Assembly (NCBI GenBank): GCA_036555515.1
Contig: DATBLC010000151.1
Span: forward strand, 1 to 64,000
Direction of reading: 5' to 3'
DNA length: 64,000 nucleotides
DNA from: DATACQ01 sp036555515
Lineage (GTDB): Bacteria; Desulfobacterota; Binatia; UBA9968
Numbering within the stretch: the stretch's first letter is position 1; each line of letters begins with the position of its first letter. Made by a program: the position numbers and the translations under genes. The notes under the pieces are model-generated. The model had not been told where the DNA came from and made no database searches. It saw nothing but the letters and a program-made list of their open reading frames with translations. Positions 1 through 8,690 of the stretch are shown here, in pieces.

Positions 1-34
1 CCCTCTCTCGCCCCGCTTTCGGTGGAGGGCGGAT

Positions 35-721
35 TCAGAACCGCAGCACCCTGACCCAACGCATTACATCGAGCAGGCTCAGCGCTGCGGCCGCTACGTA
101 GGTGAGGGCCGCGGCGCGCAGGATCTGTCGCGCTGCCGGCATGTCCTGCTGCTTGATGTATCGGCCCGCCTCGAGCACTGGAAGCGCGCGCCGGAAGCTA
201 GCGTCGAACTCGACCGGTAGCGTCACCATTTGAATCAGCACCGCGAAGCTCAGCATCATGAGGCCGACCATGATCTCGAGCACCAATAGAAATGGAGACT
301 TAGCGAGCAGCACGACAAGCGGGGAGGCCAGCATCACCACCGCGCCCACCGTCTCGAAACGCTGTGCTTGCCTGGCGAGGCGCACTCGTGTCTTGAGTGG
401 GGCATAGCCCATCGCGTCCTGGATCGCGTGGCCCACCTCGTGCGCGGCAATCACCACGGCTGAGAGCGAGCGCCCACCATAGTGGGAGTTCATCAGGCGC
501 ACCGTCTTGGTCTCGGGATCGTAGTGGTCGCCCTCTTTGCTCTCCTCCACCTTGACATGGGCGAGGTTGAGACGGTCGAGCAGGTGGCGCGCGAACTCGG
601 CACCGGTGTCGGGGATATCGGCCCGCATGCGCGAGTGGCGCTCTATGACGCCTCGGACCCAGACCTGCGGAAGGAACGCAAGTCCGAGGATCACCGCAAT
701 GATGAATAGACCAATGAGCAT
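35..721 (-). CDS. YugP-type membrane zinc metallopeptidase
   Basis: About 228 residues. It resembles the neutral zinc metallopeptidase 2 (YugP) family of integral membrane proteases of unknown substrate. An N-terminal membrane segment lies at about residues 1-20. The catalytic zinc motif HEVGH is at about residues 94-98, and hydrophobic segments follow at about 120-165 and near the C terminus. I chose the ATG at 721 because it starts directly with the membrane segment; the frame stays open upstream to 769 but adds a polar, low-complexity stretch. It stands alone at the window edge. The family is clear from motif and topology; the physiological role is not known. Confidence 0.85.
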   Translation of the reverse strand: MLIGLFIIAVILGLAFLPQVWVRGVIERHSRMRADIPDTGAEFARHLLDRLNLAHVKVEESKEGDHYDPETKTVRLMNSHYGGRSLSAVVIAAHEVGHAIQDAMGYAPLKTRVRLARQAQRFETVGAVVMLASPLVVLLAKSPFLLVLEIMVGLMMLSFAVLIQMVTLPVEFDASFRRALPVLEAGRYIKQQDMPAARQILRAAALTYVAAAALSLLDVMRWVRVLRF

Positions 722-965
722 TTCTGGCTCCGCGCAAGGTGGTTGCCGCTGGCCTGCGTCGCAGCGCACACCACCAATCTAGCCCGTTGCGGCCGTCTCG
801 CGTTAGAGATCATTGCAGAGAGAAACGTGCACCTGACCGAGCGCACCTGCTTCGTCACATGCCCGCAGCGCTGCTGACAATGCCTGGGCGTCTCGTTAAT
901 GTCGCCGCGGGCGGGACCGGGCCGTCGACGAGACGCGACGCGGCGCGTAAGCTTTGGAGGAATGG

Positions 966-1784
966 ATGAAGTTATCAGAGACGTTTACTCGTTTCCTGGC
1001 ATTGGCGTGCCTTGTTGCGTTGACGGCAGCGAGCCCCGCTCTGGCGCAGCCAGCAAAGGATTATGAGCCACGGGTTGGTCAGGCAGGAAAAGACGTCGTT
1101 TGGGTGCCAACGCCGCAGGCGCTGGTGGACAAGATGCTCGACATGGCCAAGGTCACGCCGAAAGATTACGTCATCGATCTGGGTTCCGGCGATGGGCGCA
1201 CGGTCATTACGGCGGCGAAACGGGGCGCAAAGGCTCTTGGCATCGAATATAACCCGGACATGGTGGAGCTGTCGAAACGCAGCGCCGCCAAAGAGGGCGT
1301 CAGCGACAAGGCTAGTTTTGTGAAAGCAGATCTTTTCGAAAGCGATTTCTCCCAGGCCCAGGTCATTACGATGTTCTTACTCTCGAGTATCAACTTGAAG
1401 CTCCGGCCCAAAATTCTCGAACTCAAACCGGGCACGCGTATCGTGTCGAACACTTTCGATATGGCTGACTGGAAGCCCGATGAAACTGCTAAAATTTCTA
1501 ACTGCAGTTCCTGGTGCACGGCGCATCTCTGGATCGTCCCGGCAAACGTCGGCGGCATCTGGAAAACTTCGCAAGGCGAGCTGACGCTAAAACAGACTTT
1601 TCAAATAATCAGCGGCACGCTGAAGAATGGAAGCGTGGTCACGCAGGTCACCGGTAAGCTGAACGGCGACGAGATAAGCTTCTCCGCCGGCGAGGCGCAG
1701 TACGCCGGCCAGGTCAGTGGCAATTCCATCGAAGGGACGCTCAAGTCCGGCGGGAAGTGGAGCGCGACGCGGACAGCAAGTTAG
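966..1784 (+). CDS. Exported SAM-dependent methyltransferase, copy 1
   Basis: About 272 residues. A signal peptide (charged MK, hydrophobic core, AxA-like site ending PALAQ) precedes a class I methyltransferase fold whose motif I reads VIDLGSGDGRT. After about residue 190 a C-terminal domain of Gly/Ser/Thr-rich strands looks like a beta repeat. The ATG at 966 follows a GGAGG Shine-Dalgarno at 956-960; an upstream in-frame TTG at 954 overlaps that site and is unlikely. A near-identical copy lies directly downstream. The substrate is unknown. Export of a SAM enzyme is odd because SAM is cytoplasmic, so the periplasmic location is an inference from the signal peptide. Confidence 0.85.
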   Translation: MKLSETFTRFLALACLVALTAASPALAQPAKDYEPRVGQAGKDVVWVPTPQALVDKMLDMAKVTPKDYVIDLGSGDGRTVITAAKRGAKALGIEYNPDMVELSKRSAAKEGVSDKASFVKADLFESDFSQAQVITMFLLSSINLKLRPKILELKPGTRIVSNTFDMADWKPDETAKISNCSSWCTAHLWIVPANVGGIWKTSQGELTLKQTFQIISGTLKNGSVVTQVTGKLNGDEISFSAGEAQYAGQVSGNSIEGTLKSGGKWSATRTAS

Positions 1785-1873
1785 CAAAACATGCCGGTAA
1801 ATGCGCCGGCGCGTTTCATTCGACCCGAGCGAAGGCCAGAAGCGAAATTGTAAACTTACCATGGAGGAAGATT

Positions 1874-2692
1874 GTGATTAAACGTAATTCTCTCAGAACG
1901 GTTTTTTTAGCTCTGTCATTGACGATGGCGTTGGCGGCCGGCAGCGTTTGGGCGCAGCAGGCTAAGGAATACCAGCCCGAGGTCGGGCAAGCCGGCAAGG
2001 ACGTTGTTTGGGTGCCGACGCCACAGGCGCTCGTGGATAAGATGCTCGATATGGCCAAAGTGACACCGAAGGATTACGTCATCGATCTCGGCTCCGGGGA
2101 CGGGCGCACGGTCATCACGGCGGCGAAGCGGGGTTCAAAGGCGCTTGGCATCGAATACAACCCGGACATGGTGGAGCTGTCAAAACGCAGCGCCGCCAAA
2201 GAAGGCGTGAGTGACAAGGCGAGTTTTGTTAAAGCGGATCTGTTCGAGAGCGACCTTTCCCAGGCTCAGGTTATTACGATGTTTTTGCTGCCGAGCATCA
2301 ATCTCAAGCTCAGGCCGAAGATTCTCGATCTCAAACCGGGTACTAGGATCGTGTCAAACTCCTTTGATATGGAGGAATGGAAGCCCGACGAAACGGCGAC
2401 GGTGGAGGGCTGCAACAACTGGTGCACGGCGCATCTATGGATCGTGCCGGCAAAGGTGGGAGGTACCTGGAAGCTTCGACAAGGCGAGCTGACGCTCAAG
2501 CAGACTTTTCAGATGATTACCGGCACGCTGAGGAACGGAAACGTGGTCACACCGGTCACGGGTAAGCTGAACGGCGAGGAGATCAGCTTTTCCGCAGGCG
2601 AAGCGCACTACACTGGACGGATCACTGGCAATTCAATCGAAGGGACACTTAAGGCCGGCGGAAAGTGGGCCGCGACGAGAGCCGGAACGTAA
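1874..2692 (+). CDS. Exported SAM-dependent methyltransferase, copy 2
   Basis: About 272 residues and the same architecture as the preceding gene: signal peptide ending near VWAQQ, motif I VIDLGSGDGRT, and a strand-rich C-terminal domain. The central 110 residues are almost identical to copy 1, while the signal peptide and tail have drifted. The likely start is GTG at 1874, preceded by GGAGGA at 1863-1868; the frame is open upstream to 1757, but that part overlaps the end of copy 1 and has no signal-peptide character. The pair looks like a recent tandem duplication, probably co-transcribed. Substrate unknown. Confidence 0.85.
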   Translation: MIKRNSLRTVFLALSLTMALAAGSVWAQQAKEYQPEVGQAGKDVVWVPTPQALVDKMLDMAKVTPKDYVIDLGSGDGRTVITAAKRGSKALGIEYNPDMVELSKRSAAKEGVSDKASFVKADLFESDLSQAQVITMFLLPSINLKLRPKILDLKPGTRIVSNSFDMEEWKPDETATVEGCNNWCTAHLWIVPAKVGGTWKLRQGELTLKQTFQMITGTLRNGNVVTPVTGKLNGEEISFSAGEAHYTGRITGNSIEGTLKAGGKWAATRAGT

Positions 2693-2807
2693 AGCCAAAA
2701 GGTTAAAGGCGGAAGGCCGAAGGATAAAGATAAAAAATCTGCCATTGTTGTTTCAGAATACCTGCCGGACCGCGCCCCCCTCTGGGCGCGATCCGGTTTG
2801 TGGAGTT

Positions 2808-3209
2808 CTAGAAACTCAGGTTTTTTTTGGCGCCGGGCCCGGCATAGATCTCGAGTTTATTGCCGTCCGGATCCAGGAAATACGCCTGCTTGCCCCAGAA
2901 GACTCCCTCGTTACGGTCTTCGATGTGAAACACATCGACGCCGTTCTTACGCAAAAATTCTATCGACGGCTCGAAATCTTCCGGCTTCACCCTGAACGCG
3001 TGATGCACCGGCGTAGTCTGGGGCGAATCGTATTTCATCGGCGCATTGCCCTTGGCCATAATAAAATAATTCTCGCCGCTCTGGAGAAAAACCATGCGCG
3101 GCGTTTGCTCGACGATCTTCATGCCGAGCAACTCGTGATAAAACTTCGCGCTGCGGTCCAGATCGGTGGCCGGCAAACTGAAATGCAGCACGCCTTGAGT
3201 TTTGATCAT
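2808..3209 (-). CDS. VOC (glyoxalase/dioxygenase superfamily) protein
   Basis: 133 residues, the usual size for a single-domain vicinal oxygen chelate protein made of two beta-alpha-beta-beta-beta modules. Hallmarks are an N-terminal HFSL strand, SAKFYHELLGM in the first module, and YFLDPDGNKLEI at the end. Candidate metal ligands are the His in the first strand and the Glu in KLEIY. Members include glyoxalase I, extradiol dioxygenases and fosfomycin-resistance enzymes; which activity applies cannot be read here. It lies 43 bp downstream of the amidohydrolase on the same strand, so the two probably form an operon and may act on a shared catabolic substrate. Confidence 0.85.
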   Translation of the reverse strand: MIKTQGVLHFSLPATDLDRSAKFYHELLGMKIVEQTPRMVFLQSGENYFIMAKGNAPMKYDSPQTTPVHHAFRVKPEDFEPSIEFLRKNGVDVFHIEDRNEGVFWGKQAYFLDPDGNKLEIYAGPGAKKNLSF

Positions 3210-3252
3210 GATCGACCTCCTCTTAAGCGGAAGCGCCCTGGCGCGACATGCT

Positions 3253-4386
3253 TCAAGCCCCCAAACTGAATGCCCTGGTCGGGTTGTCCCAGAGAATCTT
3301 CGCGCGCGACGCGCGGGAAATCTTGTCGTTGCTGCTGATCGCGCCGACGGTCTTGTCCGGAAATTTATCGATGGCGTCGCTGTGCGGGTAGTCGGTGGCG
3401 ATCATCAAATAGTCGTCGCCGACGTGATCGACAAAAACCGGCGCCAGTTCCTCGCCGGCTTCGCAGCTGATCCAGCAGTTGCGCTTGAAGTAATAGCTCG
3501 GTTTTTCTTTCGTGGTCTTAGCTGAACCGTGGGATTCATGTTCCCAATGCTCGTCCATACGTTCCAGCCAGAACGGCGCCCAGCCGCAGCCCGATTCGAG
3601 ATGGGCTACCTTCAGCTTGGGAAATTTTTCCAGCACGCCGTCGGCGCAGAAATTCAGGCAAGCCAGCATCTGTTCGAGCGGATGGCAAGCGACGTGGCGA
3701 CCGAATTCGCTGTAGCGGTCGGAGCCAGCCTGCGGCAGAACAGTGCGCGCGCCTTCGTGAACGCAGATCGTCACGCCGAGCTCGGAGCAGGCATCGTAGA
3801 TCGGATAATAGTCGGGGCTCGCGAAAGTGCGGCCACAAAATTTGTTGGGCCGCCAGAAAATACCGACCAGGCCCAATTTCTCCCTGGCGTATTCGAGCTC
3901 TTCGACGGCCCGCGCCGGATCTTGCAGCGGCAAAAGCATAACGCCGTAAAGACGTTTGCGATCGTGATCGCAGTAATCCGCCAGCCAGGTGTTATAAGCC
4001 CGGCAAATCGCCGCGCTCAGTTCCGGATCGATGTCGTCTCGCCACATAATATAGAGACCGATGGTCGGGAACAGAACCGAGACATCGATCCCTTCGCGGT
4101 CCATATCGCGGAGATTGGACGCGGGGTCGAATTTGTTGGCGTAGGCATCCGCGAAGCACTCGCGCCAGCGCTTGGACGAAGAAAAAATATAGCCGAAGTC
4201 CTCCATCACTCGGCCCGGGCGCGTGGCGGAATCGGACACCGGCTTGCCGTCCACTTCGCGCACGGTCTGGTTCGGTCCGGCCAGGCGCACCCGGTGCTTA
4301 AACTTTTCGGGTAAATAGTTTTGATACAAATCCGACGGCTCGAGAATATGCCGGTCGGCATCGATAACTTTAAATCCGTCTTTCAT
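3253..4386 (-). CDS. Amidohydrolase-2 family metal-dependent hydrolase
   Basis: 377 residues. It belongs to the ACMSD-like amidohydrolase 2 branch. Seen: an N-terminal DADRHILEP strand (the metal-binding DxH position), a central ICVHEGA histidine, HLESGCGW and a C-terminal ATDYPHSD carrying the conserved Asp. These enzymes decarboxylate or hydrolyse aromatic ring-cleavage products and related acids; the substrate is not deducible. The downstream VOC gene suggests a small catabolic operon. The start ATG at 4386 is followed by a typical DGFKVIDAD strand. Confidence 0.87.
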   Translation of the reverse strand: MKDGFKVIDADRHILEPSDLYQNYLPEKFKHRVRLAGPNQTVREVDGKPVSDSATRPGRVMEDFGYIFSSSKRWRECFADAYANKFDPASNLRDMDREGIDVSVLFPTIGLYIMWRDDIDPELSAAICRAYNTWLADYCDHDRKRLYGVMLLPLQDPARAVEELEYAREKLGLVGIFWRPNKFCGRTFASPDYYPIYDACSELGVTICVHEGARTVLPQAGSDRYSEFGRHVACHPLEQMLACLNFCADGVLEKFPKLKVAHLESGCGWAPFWLERMDEHWEHESHGSAKTTKEKPSYYFKRNCWISCEAGEELAPVFVDHVGDDYLMIATDYPHSDAIDKFPDKTVGAISSNDKISRASRAKILWDNPTRAFSLGA

Positions 4387-4573
4387 GACTATGTCCTCCC
4401 TTTTGCCGTTTAGGGATAGTTTTAAGGTGGTTATGACTTACATATTTCAAACCAGACGCCGCGGCAAGGCCCGGGACGATCATAGCTAGCCCCCAGCTTC
4501 AGCCGCTTACCACAGAAGCTGTAAGCTGGTCGGATGATTCAATTCTATTCAAGTGCGCATCAGTGGACAATAT

Positions 4574-5020
4574 CTAATTCCATCCGATAACGTCGTAACC
4601 TTTTTCCCGCAGGCAACGGTCGACGTAGTTTCTCACGACGGGATCGGGCCGGCCTGAAGCGGAGAAACCACGAATGGCGCCGCGAGTCAATCCCGCGACA
4701 GCACCGCCTGCCGCGCCGGCCGCTGCGCCTGTCCCCGCGTGACCGAAGACCGCGCCGCCGGCGGCTCCCGCCGCTGCACCGACGCCGGCTCCCGTTGCGA
4801 CGCTGCCAGCGGTGTTTCCGGCGACCTCCTCGGCTCGACTACTCGAGGTCACATATTCTTCGGCCGCCCGTAGACACTCATCGATTTGCTTCTCGGAGGC
4901 CTCGCGCCCCGCTCGTTTCAATTGTTCGTTGGGATAGAGCACGGGACGTTGCGCCGCGCAAGCAGCGAGGTGCAGGAGCAACAAGCAGGGGAAAAAGCCC
5001 TTCAATTTGGATTTCATCAA
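4574..5020 (-). CDS. Glycine-zipper lipoprotein
   Basis: 148 residues. The signal sequence ends in a lipobox LAAC (Cys at about residue 21), so it should be a lipid-anchored envelope protein. A polar helical part is followed by an Ala/Gly-rich stretch (about residues 68-115) with GAAAGAAGGAV-type repeats, the glycine-zipper pattern found in small outer-membrane lipoproteins. The C terminus is charged and has a Cys. No partner is visible; both neighbours are separated by about 190 bp. The function is unknown; a structural or membrane-insertion role is only a guess from the motif. Confidence 0.8.
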   Translation of the reverse strand: MMKSKLKGFFPCLLLLHLAACAAQRPVLYPNEQLKRAGREASEKQIDECLRAAEEYVTSSSRAEEVAGNTAGSVATGAGVGAAAGAAGGAVFGHAGTGAAAGAAGGAVAGLTRGAIRGFSASGRPDPVVRNYVDRCLREKGYDVIGWN

Positions 5021-5214
5021 ATTTTTGAAGCACCTAAACCGGAATTCAAGAGCAGATTTACTCCACGTGGAATGTCTTGTCCAGTTTTGCAGCGATCGGG
5101 ATAATTCAATTGCCCATTGCGTCCAACTGTGAACTTCGAGTTTTTCAAGAGCCTGTAAACGTGGGGCCGCCGAAATTTCTTTTACGGCCGCTCGGACCCT
5201 TTGGTATGTTCCTG

Positions 5215-6381
5215 CTAAAATCGGGCTTGGTCGACCTTAAGTCCTAGCGCATATTTTCCGATCCATTCGTAATGGCCGAGTCGTCCCTGCGAATGCTGAC
5301 TAATCACGTGTATGTCCTGAAAGTAGCGCTGTATCGGGTTGCCTTCGAAAATCGCCGTAACACCGGAAGCATTGTAAACCGAGTCGACGATCTCGACCGC
5401 CAGTCGAATTGCATGGGTAGTGGCTAGGCGCAGGGCCGCGCGCCGGTCCAACGTGATGGCACTGGTGGAGGTCGCTTCGGTCCAAATGTCGCGCAGCGCT
5501 TCGGTTAAGTAAGCGCGGGCGGATCGTAATTGAGCTTCACTGCGGCCGACGGTCGCTTGAATCACCGGTTGATCGCGCAACGTTGTTTGCATGGTGCGCG
5601 GCGTCTTGACGCCGACGAGCTCAAAAAACCTATCCAAGCATGCGCGAGCAGTTCCCAATGCCACCTCGGCGTCACCCGAAGCGAATAGCAATCTCCGGGG
5701 AAACAGGTAAAGCGGCCCGTTTTCCAACAGGGGCGCGCCGGCTTGGAGAACCGTTCGCTCTGCGGGCACGAAGACATCTTTCACGGCAAAGTCATGGGTG
5801 CCCGTGCCGCGCATGCCGCGCACGTGCCAGGTGTCTAGCAGTTCGGCCTCGGCAGCCGGCACGAACAGATAGCGTTCCTCAGGTTGACCGTCAGTAAGCC
5901 GGGGTTGGCCATTTTCCTGGATCAGAGCGCGCGCCGCCAGCCACGCCGCGTGCCGGCAACCCGAGCTAAATCCCTGTCGGCCGGTGACCCGGTAACCGCC
6001 GGGGACCACAACAGCCAGGGCCGTCGGGGCCGGCGTATTGGCGACGATGCTGTGCGGCGTGTCGGTCCAGATCAAGCGGGCGATGTCGCTCGGCATTCGA
6101 GCCGAATAGGTCGCGAAGACTGCGCACTGATTGACGACCCAGCCGGTGCTCGCGTCGGCTTTGCCGAGTGCTTCCAATACTTGGAGGTAGGTCGGCAAGT
6201 CGATCTCGATGCCGCCCACGGCGCGCGGAATCAACAGCTTGAAAAAACCGGCGGCGGCCAGGGCCTCAAAAAGCGCCCGCGGTAACTCCCGATCCGCCTC
6301 GATCTGATCCGCGTAAGATCGGATCATAGGCGCCAGCTCTTGCGCGACGTCGAGCGGTGATCGAGTCTCTCCAGTGGTCAT
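5215..6381 (-). CDS. Acyl-CoA dehydrogenase-like flavoprotein
   Basis: 388 residues with acyl-CoA dehydrogenase fold features: an N-terminal helical domain (FKLLIPRAVGG), a middle beta domain (GTGTHDFAVKDVFVP), and a C-terminal helical domain ending in GNPIQRYFQDIHVISQH. The RYFQDIH ending and absence of the standard catalytic Glu context fit the HsaA/DszC-type flavin-dependent monooxygenase branch (acyl-CoA dehydrogenase type 2) better than true beta-oxidation enzymes. It would use reduced flavin from a partner reductase, which is not seen nearby. Substrate unknown. Confidence 0.85.
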   Translation of the reverse strand: MTTGETRSPLDVAQELAPMIRSYADQIEADRELPRALFEALAAAGFFKLLIPRAVGGIEIDLPTYLQVLEALGKADASTGWVVNQCAVFATYSARMPSDIARLIWTDTPHSIVANTPAPTALAVVVPGGYRVTGRQGFSSGCRHAAWLAARALIQENGQPRLTDGQPEERYLFVPAAEAELLDTWHVRGMRGTGTHDFAVKDVFVPAERTVLQAGAPLLENGPLYLFPRRLLFASGDAEVALGTARACLDRFFELVGVKTPRTMQTTLRDQPVIQATVGRSEAQLRSARAYLTEALRDIWTEATSTSAITLDRRAALRLATTHAIRLAVEIVDSVYNASGVTAIFEGNPIQRYFQDIHVISQHSQGRLGHYEWIGKYALGLKVDQARF

Positions 6382-6709
6382 GGGTCACGTCACGTCGCCG
6401 ACATGAAGATCAAACTCGAACCGAGGAAAAGAAGCGGTCGCCGAGAGATGACCGGGTTTTTGCCTCGGGGAAGCGAAGCGCGTAAAGCACGTACTGCGTT
6501 ACTGAAACCTCTCTACTCCAGTGAGGCCCCAATGTCCATCGCAATTTTAACATCACCGTCAATGCTCTGCTCTCCCACGGTTGCGGATTTCGTCCGAGAG
6601 GGAAACGCTGTGTCAAAATAAAAGATGCGGCACACATTCCTCCTTGATGAGGAAACGCGAGCCTTTCTGTGGATTGACGTGACTCGGTTACCTTTGTACG
6701 GTTAACGGT
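6382..6709 (+). other. Intergenic region between divergent genes
   Basis: This 328-bp gap separates the divergent flavoprotein and GNAT genes and must hold both promoters. I see no convincing gene: the short open frames on both strands have no domain character or ribosome-binding site. No repeat or strong sigma-70 match was found. Confidence 0.4.
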
Positions 6710-7294
6710 ATGGCGATCGAGGTGAAAAAATATTCCGCGGATAGTCTGGACGCGTGCGTGTCGGTCTTGGCCGACGCGTTCGTCGATAATCCCTTGCACT
6801 TGTCGGCGTTTGGGAAGGTTCGTTCGGATTTAAACCGGCAGTTCTTCCGCATCGGTTTGCGTCGAAGGTTTGGTGGTCCGGCCTATGTTGCGCTGGCCGA
6901 CGGGGCGATGTGCGGCTACGTGCATTTCAACGCTTCGCCATATTGTCTTCCGGCACCGGAGGAGATTCCGGGCGCGATGGCGGAGTTGTTGAAACCTTTG
7001 GGCGAGGCGGCTCCCAAAGTCATCCAATGGTTTGGCAGGTGGTGTCATCTTGACCCCGACGAGCCGCACGTTCATCTTGGCCCCATCGGTGTAGCGCCCC
7101 AATTGCAAGGGCAAGGCGTCGGCACGGCCTTGATGCGTTGCTATATCGAGCACCTGGAGCGCGAGAAAGCCGCCGGCTATCTTGAAACCGATCGCTCGGA
7201 GAACGTGGAATTTTACAAAAGGTTCGGCTTTGTTTTGAGGCACGAAGAGACCGTTATCGGTATCCCGACATGGTATATGTGGCGGCCACGCTGA
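6710..7294 (+). CDS. GNAT family N-acetyltransferase
   Basis: 194 residues, a single GNAT domain. The acetyl-CoA pyrophosphate loop is seen as QLQGQGVGTAL, preceded by the LGPIGV strand, and the C-terminal NVEFYKRFGFVLRHEE matches the usual GNAT ending. N-terminal YSADSLDACVSVLADAFVDNP is typical of a branch with aminoglycoside- or small-molecule-acetylating relatives, but the acceptor cannot be named. It stands alone, convergent with the following minus-strand gene. Confidence 0.85.
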   Translation: MAIEVKKYSADSLDACVSVLADAFVDNPLHLSAFGKVRSDLNRQFFRIGLRRRFGGPAYVALADGAMCGYVHFNASPYCLPAPEEIPGAMAELLKPLGEAAPKVIQWFGRWCHLDPDEPHVHLGPIGVAPQLQGQGVGTALMRCYIEHLEREKAAGYLETDRSENVEFYKRFGFVLRHEETVIGIPTWYMWRPR

Positions 7295-7373
7295 GGATTT
7301 GCAATGGCGGGTGTGCGGCGGTTCGGGGAAATCTGGACGAGCGATGCAAGAATAGAGACCGCAATATTTTCCT

Positions 7374-8591
7374 TTAAGAGCTTGCACACTCGAAATAGCC
7401 GTTTTTCTGCGCAGCGTCTCGACACCAGGTGGACATATTGACGATGTAGGAATCCTTCCGGCGTTCTTTTGCCTTTAGTAAGAGCTGCTCCGCCTGTAAT
7501 CCGTCGGTCGTGGTTGCCACACTGCGGTAGGAAACTTGTCGGTAATAAATCGCAGCGTTTGTTAGGCCTAGTTTCGGTGCGATTGTTTGAATCTCAAACT
7601 TCGCAGCGTCGAGAGTTTGGTCGCCGCCGTAGACTACCCCCCCACGTAACAATCGTTCCGGCCGAGGTTTGTAATTTCTGCACCAACGGCGCATTCGCCG
7701 ACGTGGTGCTTTCGACCGCAGCTTGAACCCACGCGGAGCTGGCGGCCGCGGAGGCAGGATCGCGACGACAGTCTTTGCCAAATCCGCCGCTATTGCAAAC
7801 TCGAACTCCATCCAACCCCTATACTGATCATACGTTCCTGCTATCACCAAGACCAGATCTGCCTTGCGGATCTGCTCATAGATTTCAAGGGCCAGAGTGG
7901 GGTGTCTCCGCGCGAGCTCGGTATTTCCCTTAGCTGACCTAAGCAGAGCGTCTGACCGTTGGAAGACGTTGTAGAGTTCCGGTGATGGCTCGTTACGGAG
8001 GTTGATAATGCGTGCTCGACGCCGATCAATTTCCTCTTTGACATCACGAAGCCGACCAAAGATAAGGTCGCGTCGCACGCCGAGATCCTCGATCTCCGAC
8101 AGTGCCATTTCATGCAGGCGCTTAGCCTCGGAGATCGACTCTTCAGTCTGCTGACGCGATACTTTCAAATGTGCGCTGTTACGCGACGCTAACGCCTCCT
8201 GCAAATGCGCCAAATACTGCTCTTCCGCTTGCAGCAACGTCTGCGCAGCACCGGGCCGTGCGAGCTCAGCCAGTCTCGCGGTGGATTTCTTGATCCTGTC
8301 CTCGAGACGCTCTTCGCGCTCGATATCGGTCAGATGAGACAACGACTCCGCTAGCCGACCTTCGAGATGCCGTCGTTCCATGTCGAGTGCTTCGCCTTTA
8401 AGCTCAAGTACTTGTAGTTCTTCCTTCAGGGTTGCCTGTTCGGTCGCGATGGCCGCGGCAGAGCCACTGCTCGAACCGCCGGGAATTCGGCGAGCGCTTG
8501 AAGATCTTCCTCGTGCTCGACTTTGTCCTGGAGAATCTGCAGCACAAGGTTGTAGATGATGGGATCGTTCCGTTGCAAATATTCTGTTCAT
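7374..8591 (-). CDS. Coiled-coil protein with TIR-like domain, apparently frameshifted
   Basis: Open frame of 405 codons, but only part looks like protein. Residues about 50-200 are a long charged coiled coil. Residues about 236-285 (IRKADLVLVIAGTYD, then RGWMEFEFAIA and VVAILPP) match the second half of MTH538/DUF1863 TIR-like domains, as in Thoeris ThsB. Residues 287-316 are an unlikely Arg-rich stretch; the neighbouring frame there reads a normal sequence (AWVQAAVESTTSANAPLV). The frame returns at a run of seven C at 7637-7643, suggesting two compensating indels. The first 50 codons overlap a ferritin remnant in another frame, so the true start may be Met71 at 8381. A defence role is inference only. 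Confidence 0.5.
   Translation of the reverse strand: MNRIFATERSHHLQPCAADSPGQSRARGRSSSARRIPGGSSSGSAAAIATEQATLKEELQVLELKGEALDMERRHLEGRLAESLSHLTDIEREERLEDRIKKSTARLAELARPGAAQTLLQAEEQYLAHLQEALASRNSAHLKVSRQQTEESISEAKRLHEMALSEIEDLGVRRDLIFGRLRDVKEEIDRRRARIINLRNEPSPELYNVFQRSDALLRSAKGNTELARRHPTLALEIYEQIRKADLVLVIAGTYDQYRGWMEFEFAIAADLAKTVVAILPPRPPAPRGFKLRSKAPRRRMRRWCRNYKPRPERLLRGGVVYGGDQTLDAAKFEIQTIAPKLGLTNAAIYYRQVSYRSVATTTDGLQAEQLLLKAKERRKDSYIVNMSTWCRDAAQKNGYFECASS
8426..8587 (-). pseudogene. Ferritin-like (Dps-like) C-terminal remnant
   Basis: On the minus strand this frame reads DPIIYNLVLQILQDKVEHEE and continues DLQALAEF. That is the final iron-binding helix typical of Dps-like and other non-haem ferritins, with ExxH followed by Glu. 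Only about 35 recognisable residues survive: the frame begins just after an in-frame TGA, has no start codon, and runs into Pro/Arg-rich nonsense. It overlaps the first codons of the TIR-like reading frame in a different phase. I read it as a truncated relic of an iron-storage or DNA-protection gene. Confidence 0.55.
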
Positions 8592-8690
8592 TCATCGGAG
8601 TCCAGACGTTTTCCGAGACTCACGACATCGTCCACTTGGAAACCGATTCTCTTGTAGAACTCGATGACCTTCCCTAACTCTCTAAACGGT
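8588..8690 (-). pseudogene. GNAT acetyltransferase C-terminal remnant
   Basis: A short minus-strand frame ending at TGA 8588-8590 reads KVIEFYKRIGFQVDDVVS then LGKRL. This is the C-terminal strand-helix-strand of YpeA-like GNAT acetyltransferases, which commonly end in GKRL. The rest of the domain is missing: upstream sequence is the 3' end of the ABC ATPase. It sits in the same frame as the ferritin remnant that follows, separated only by the stop. It is too short to be a functional enzyme. Confidence 0.5.

Noticed and set aside
3529..4314. Long plus-strand open frame opposite the amidohydrolase
   Set aside because: It mirrors a clear minus-strand enzyme; composition follows the antisense of its codons and no domain is visible.
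7374..8591. Complete Thoeris-type defence system
   Set aside because: Only a half TIR-like domain is visible and no ThsA-like NADase or other partner is nearby.
8404..8595. 63-codon minus-strand ORF starting at 8595
   Set aside because: Cys/Ser/Arg-rich reading; the neighbouring frame holds the ferritin remnant.
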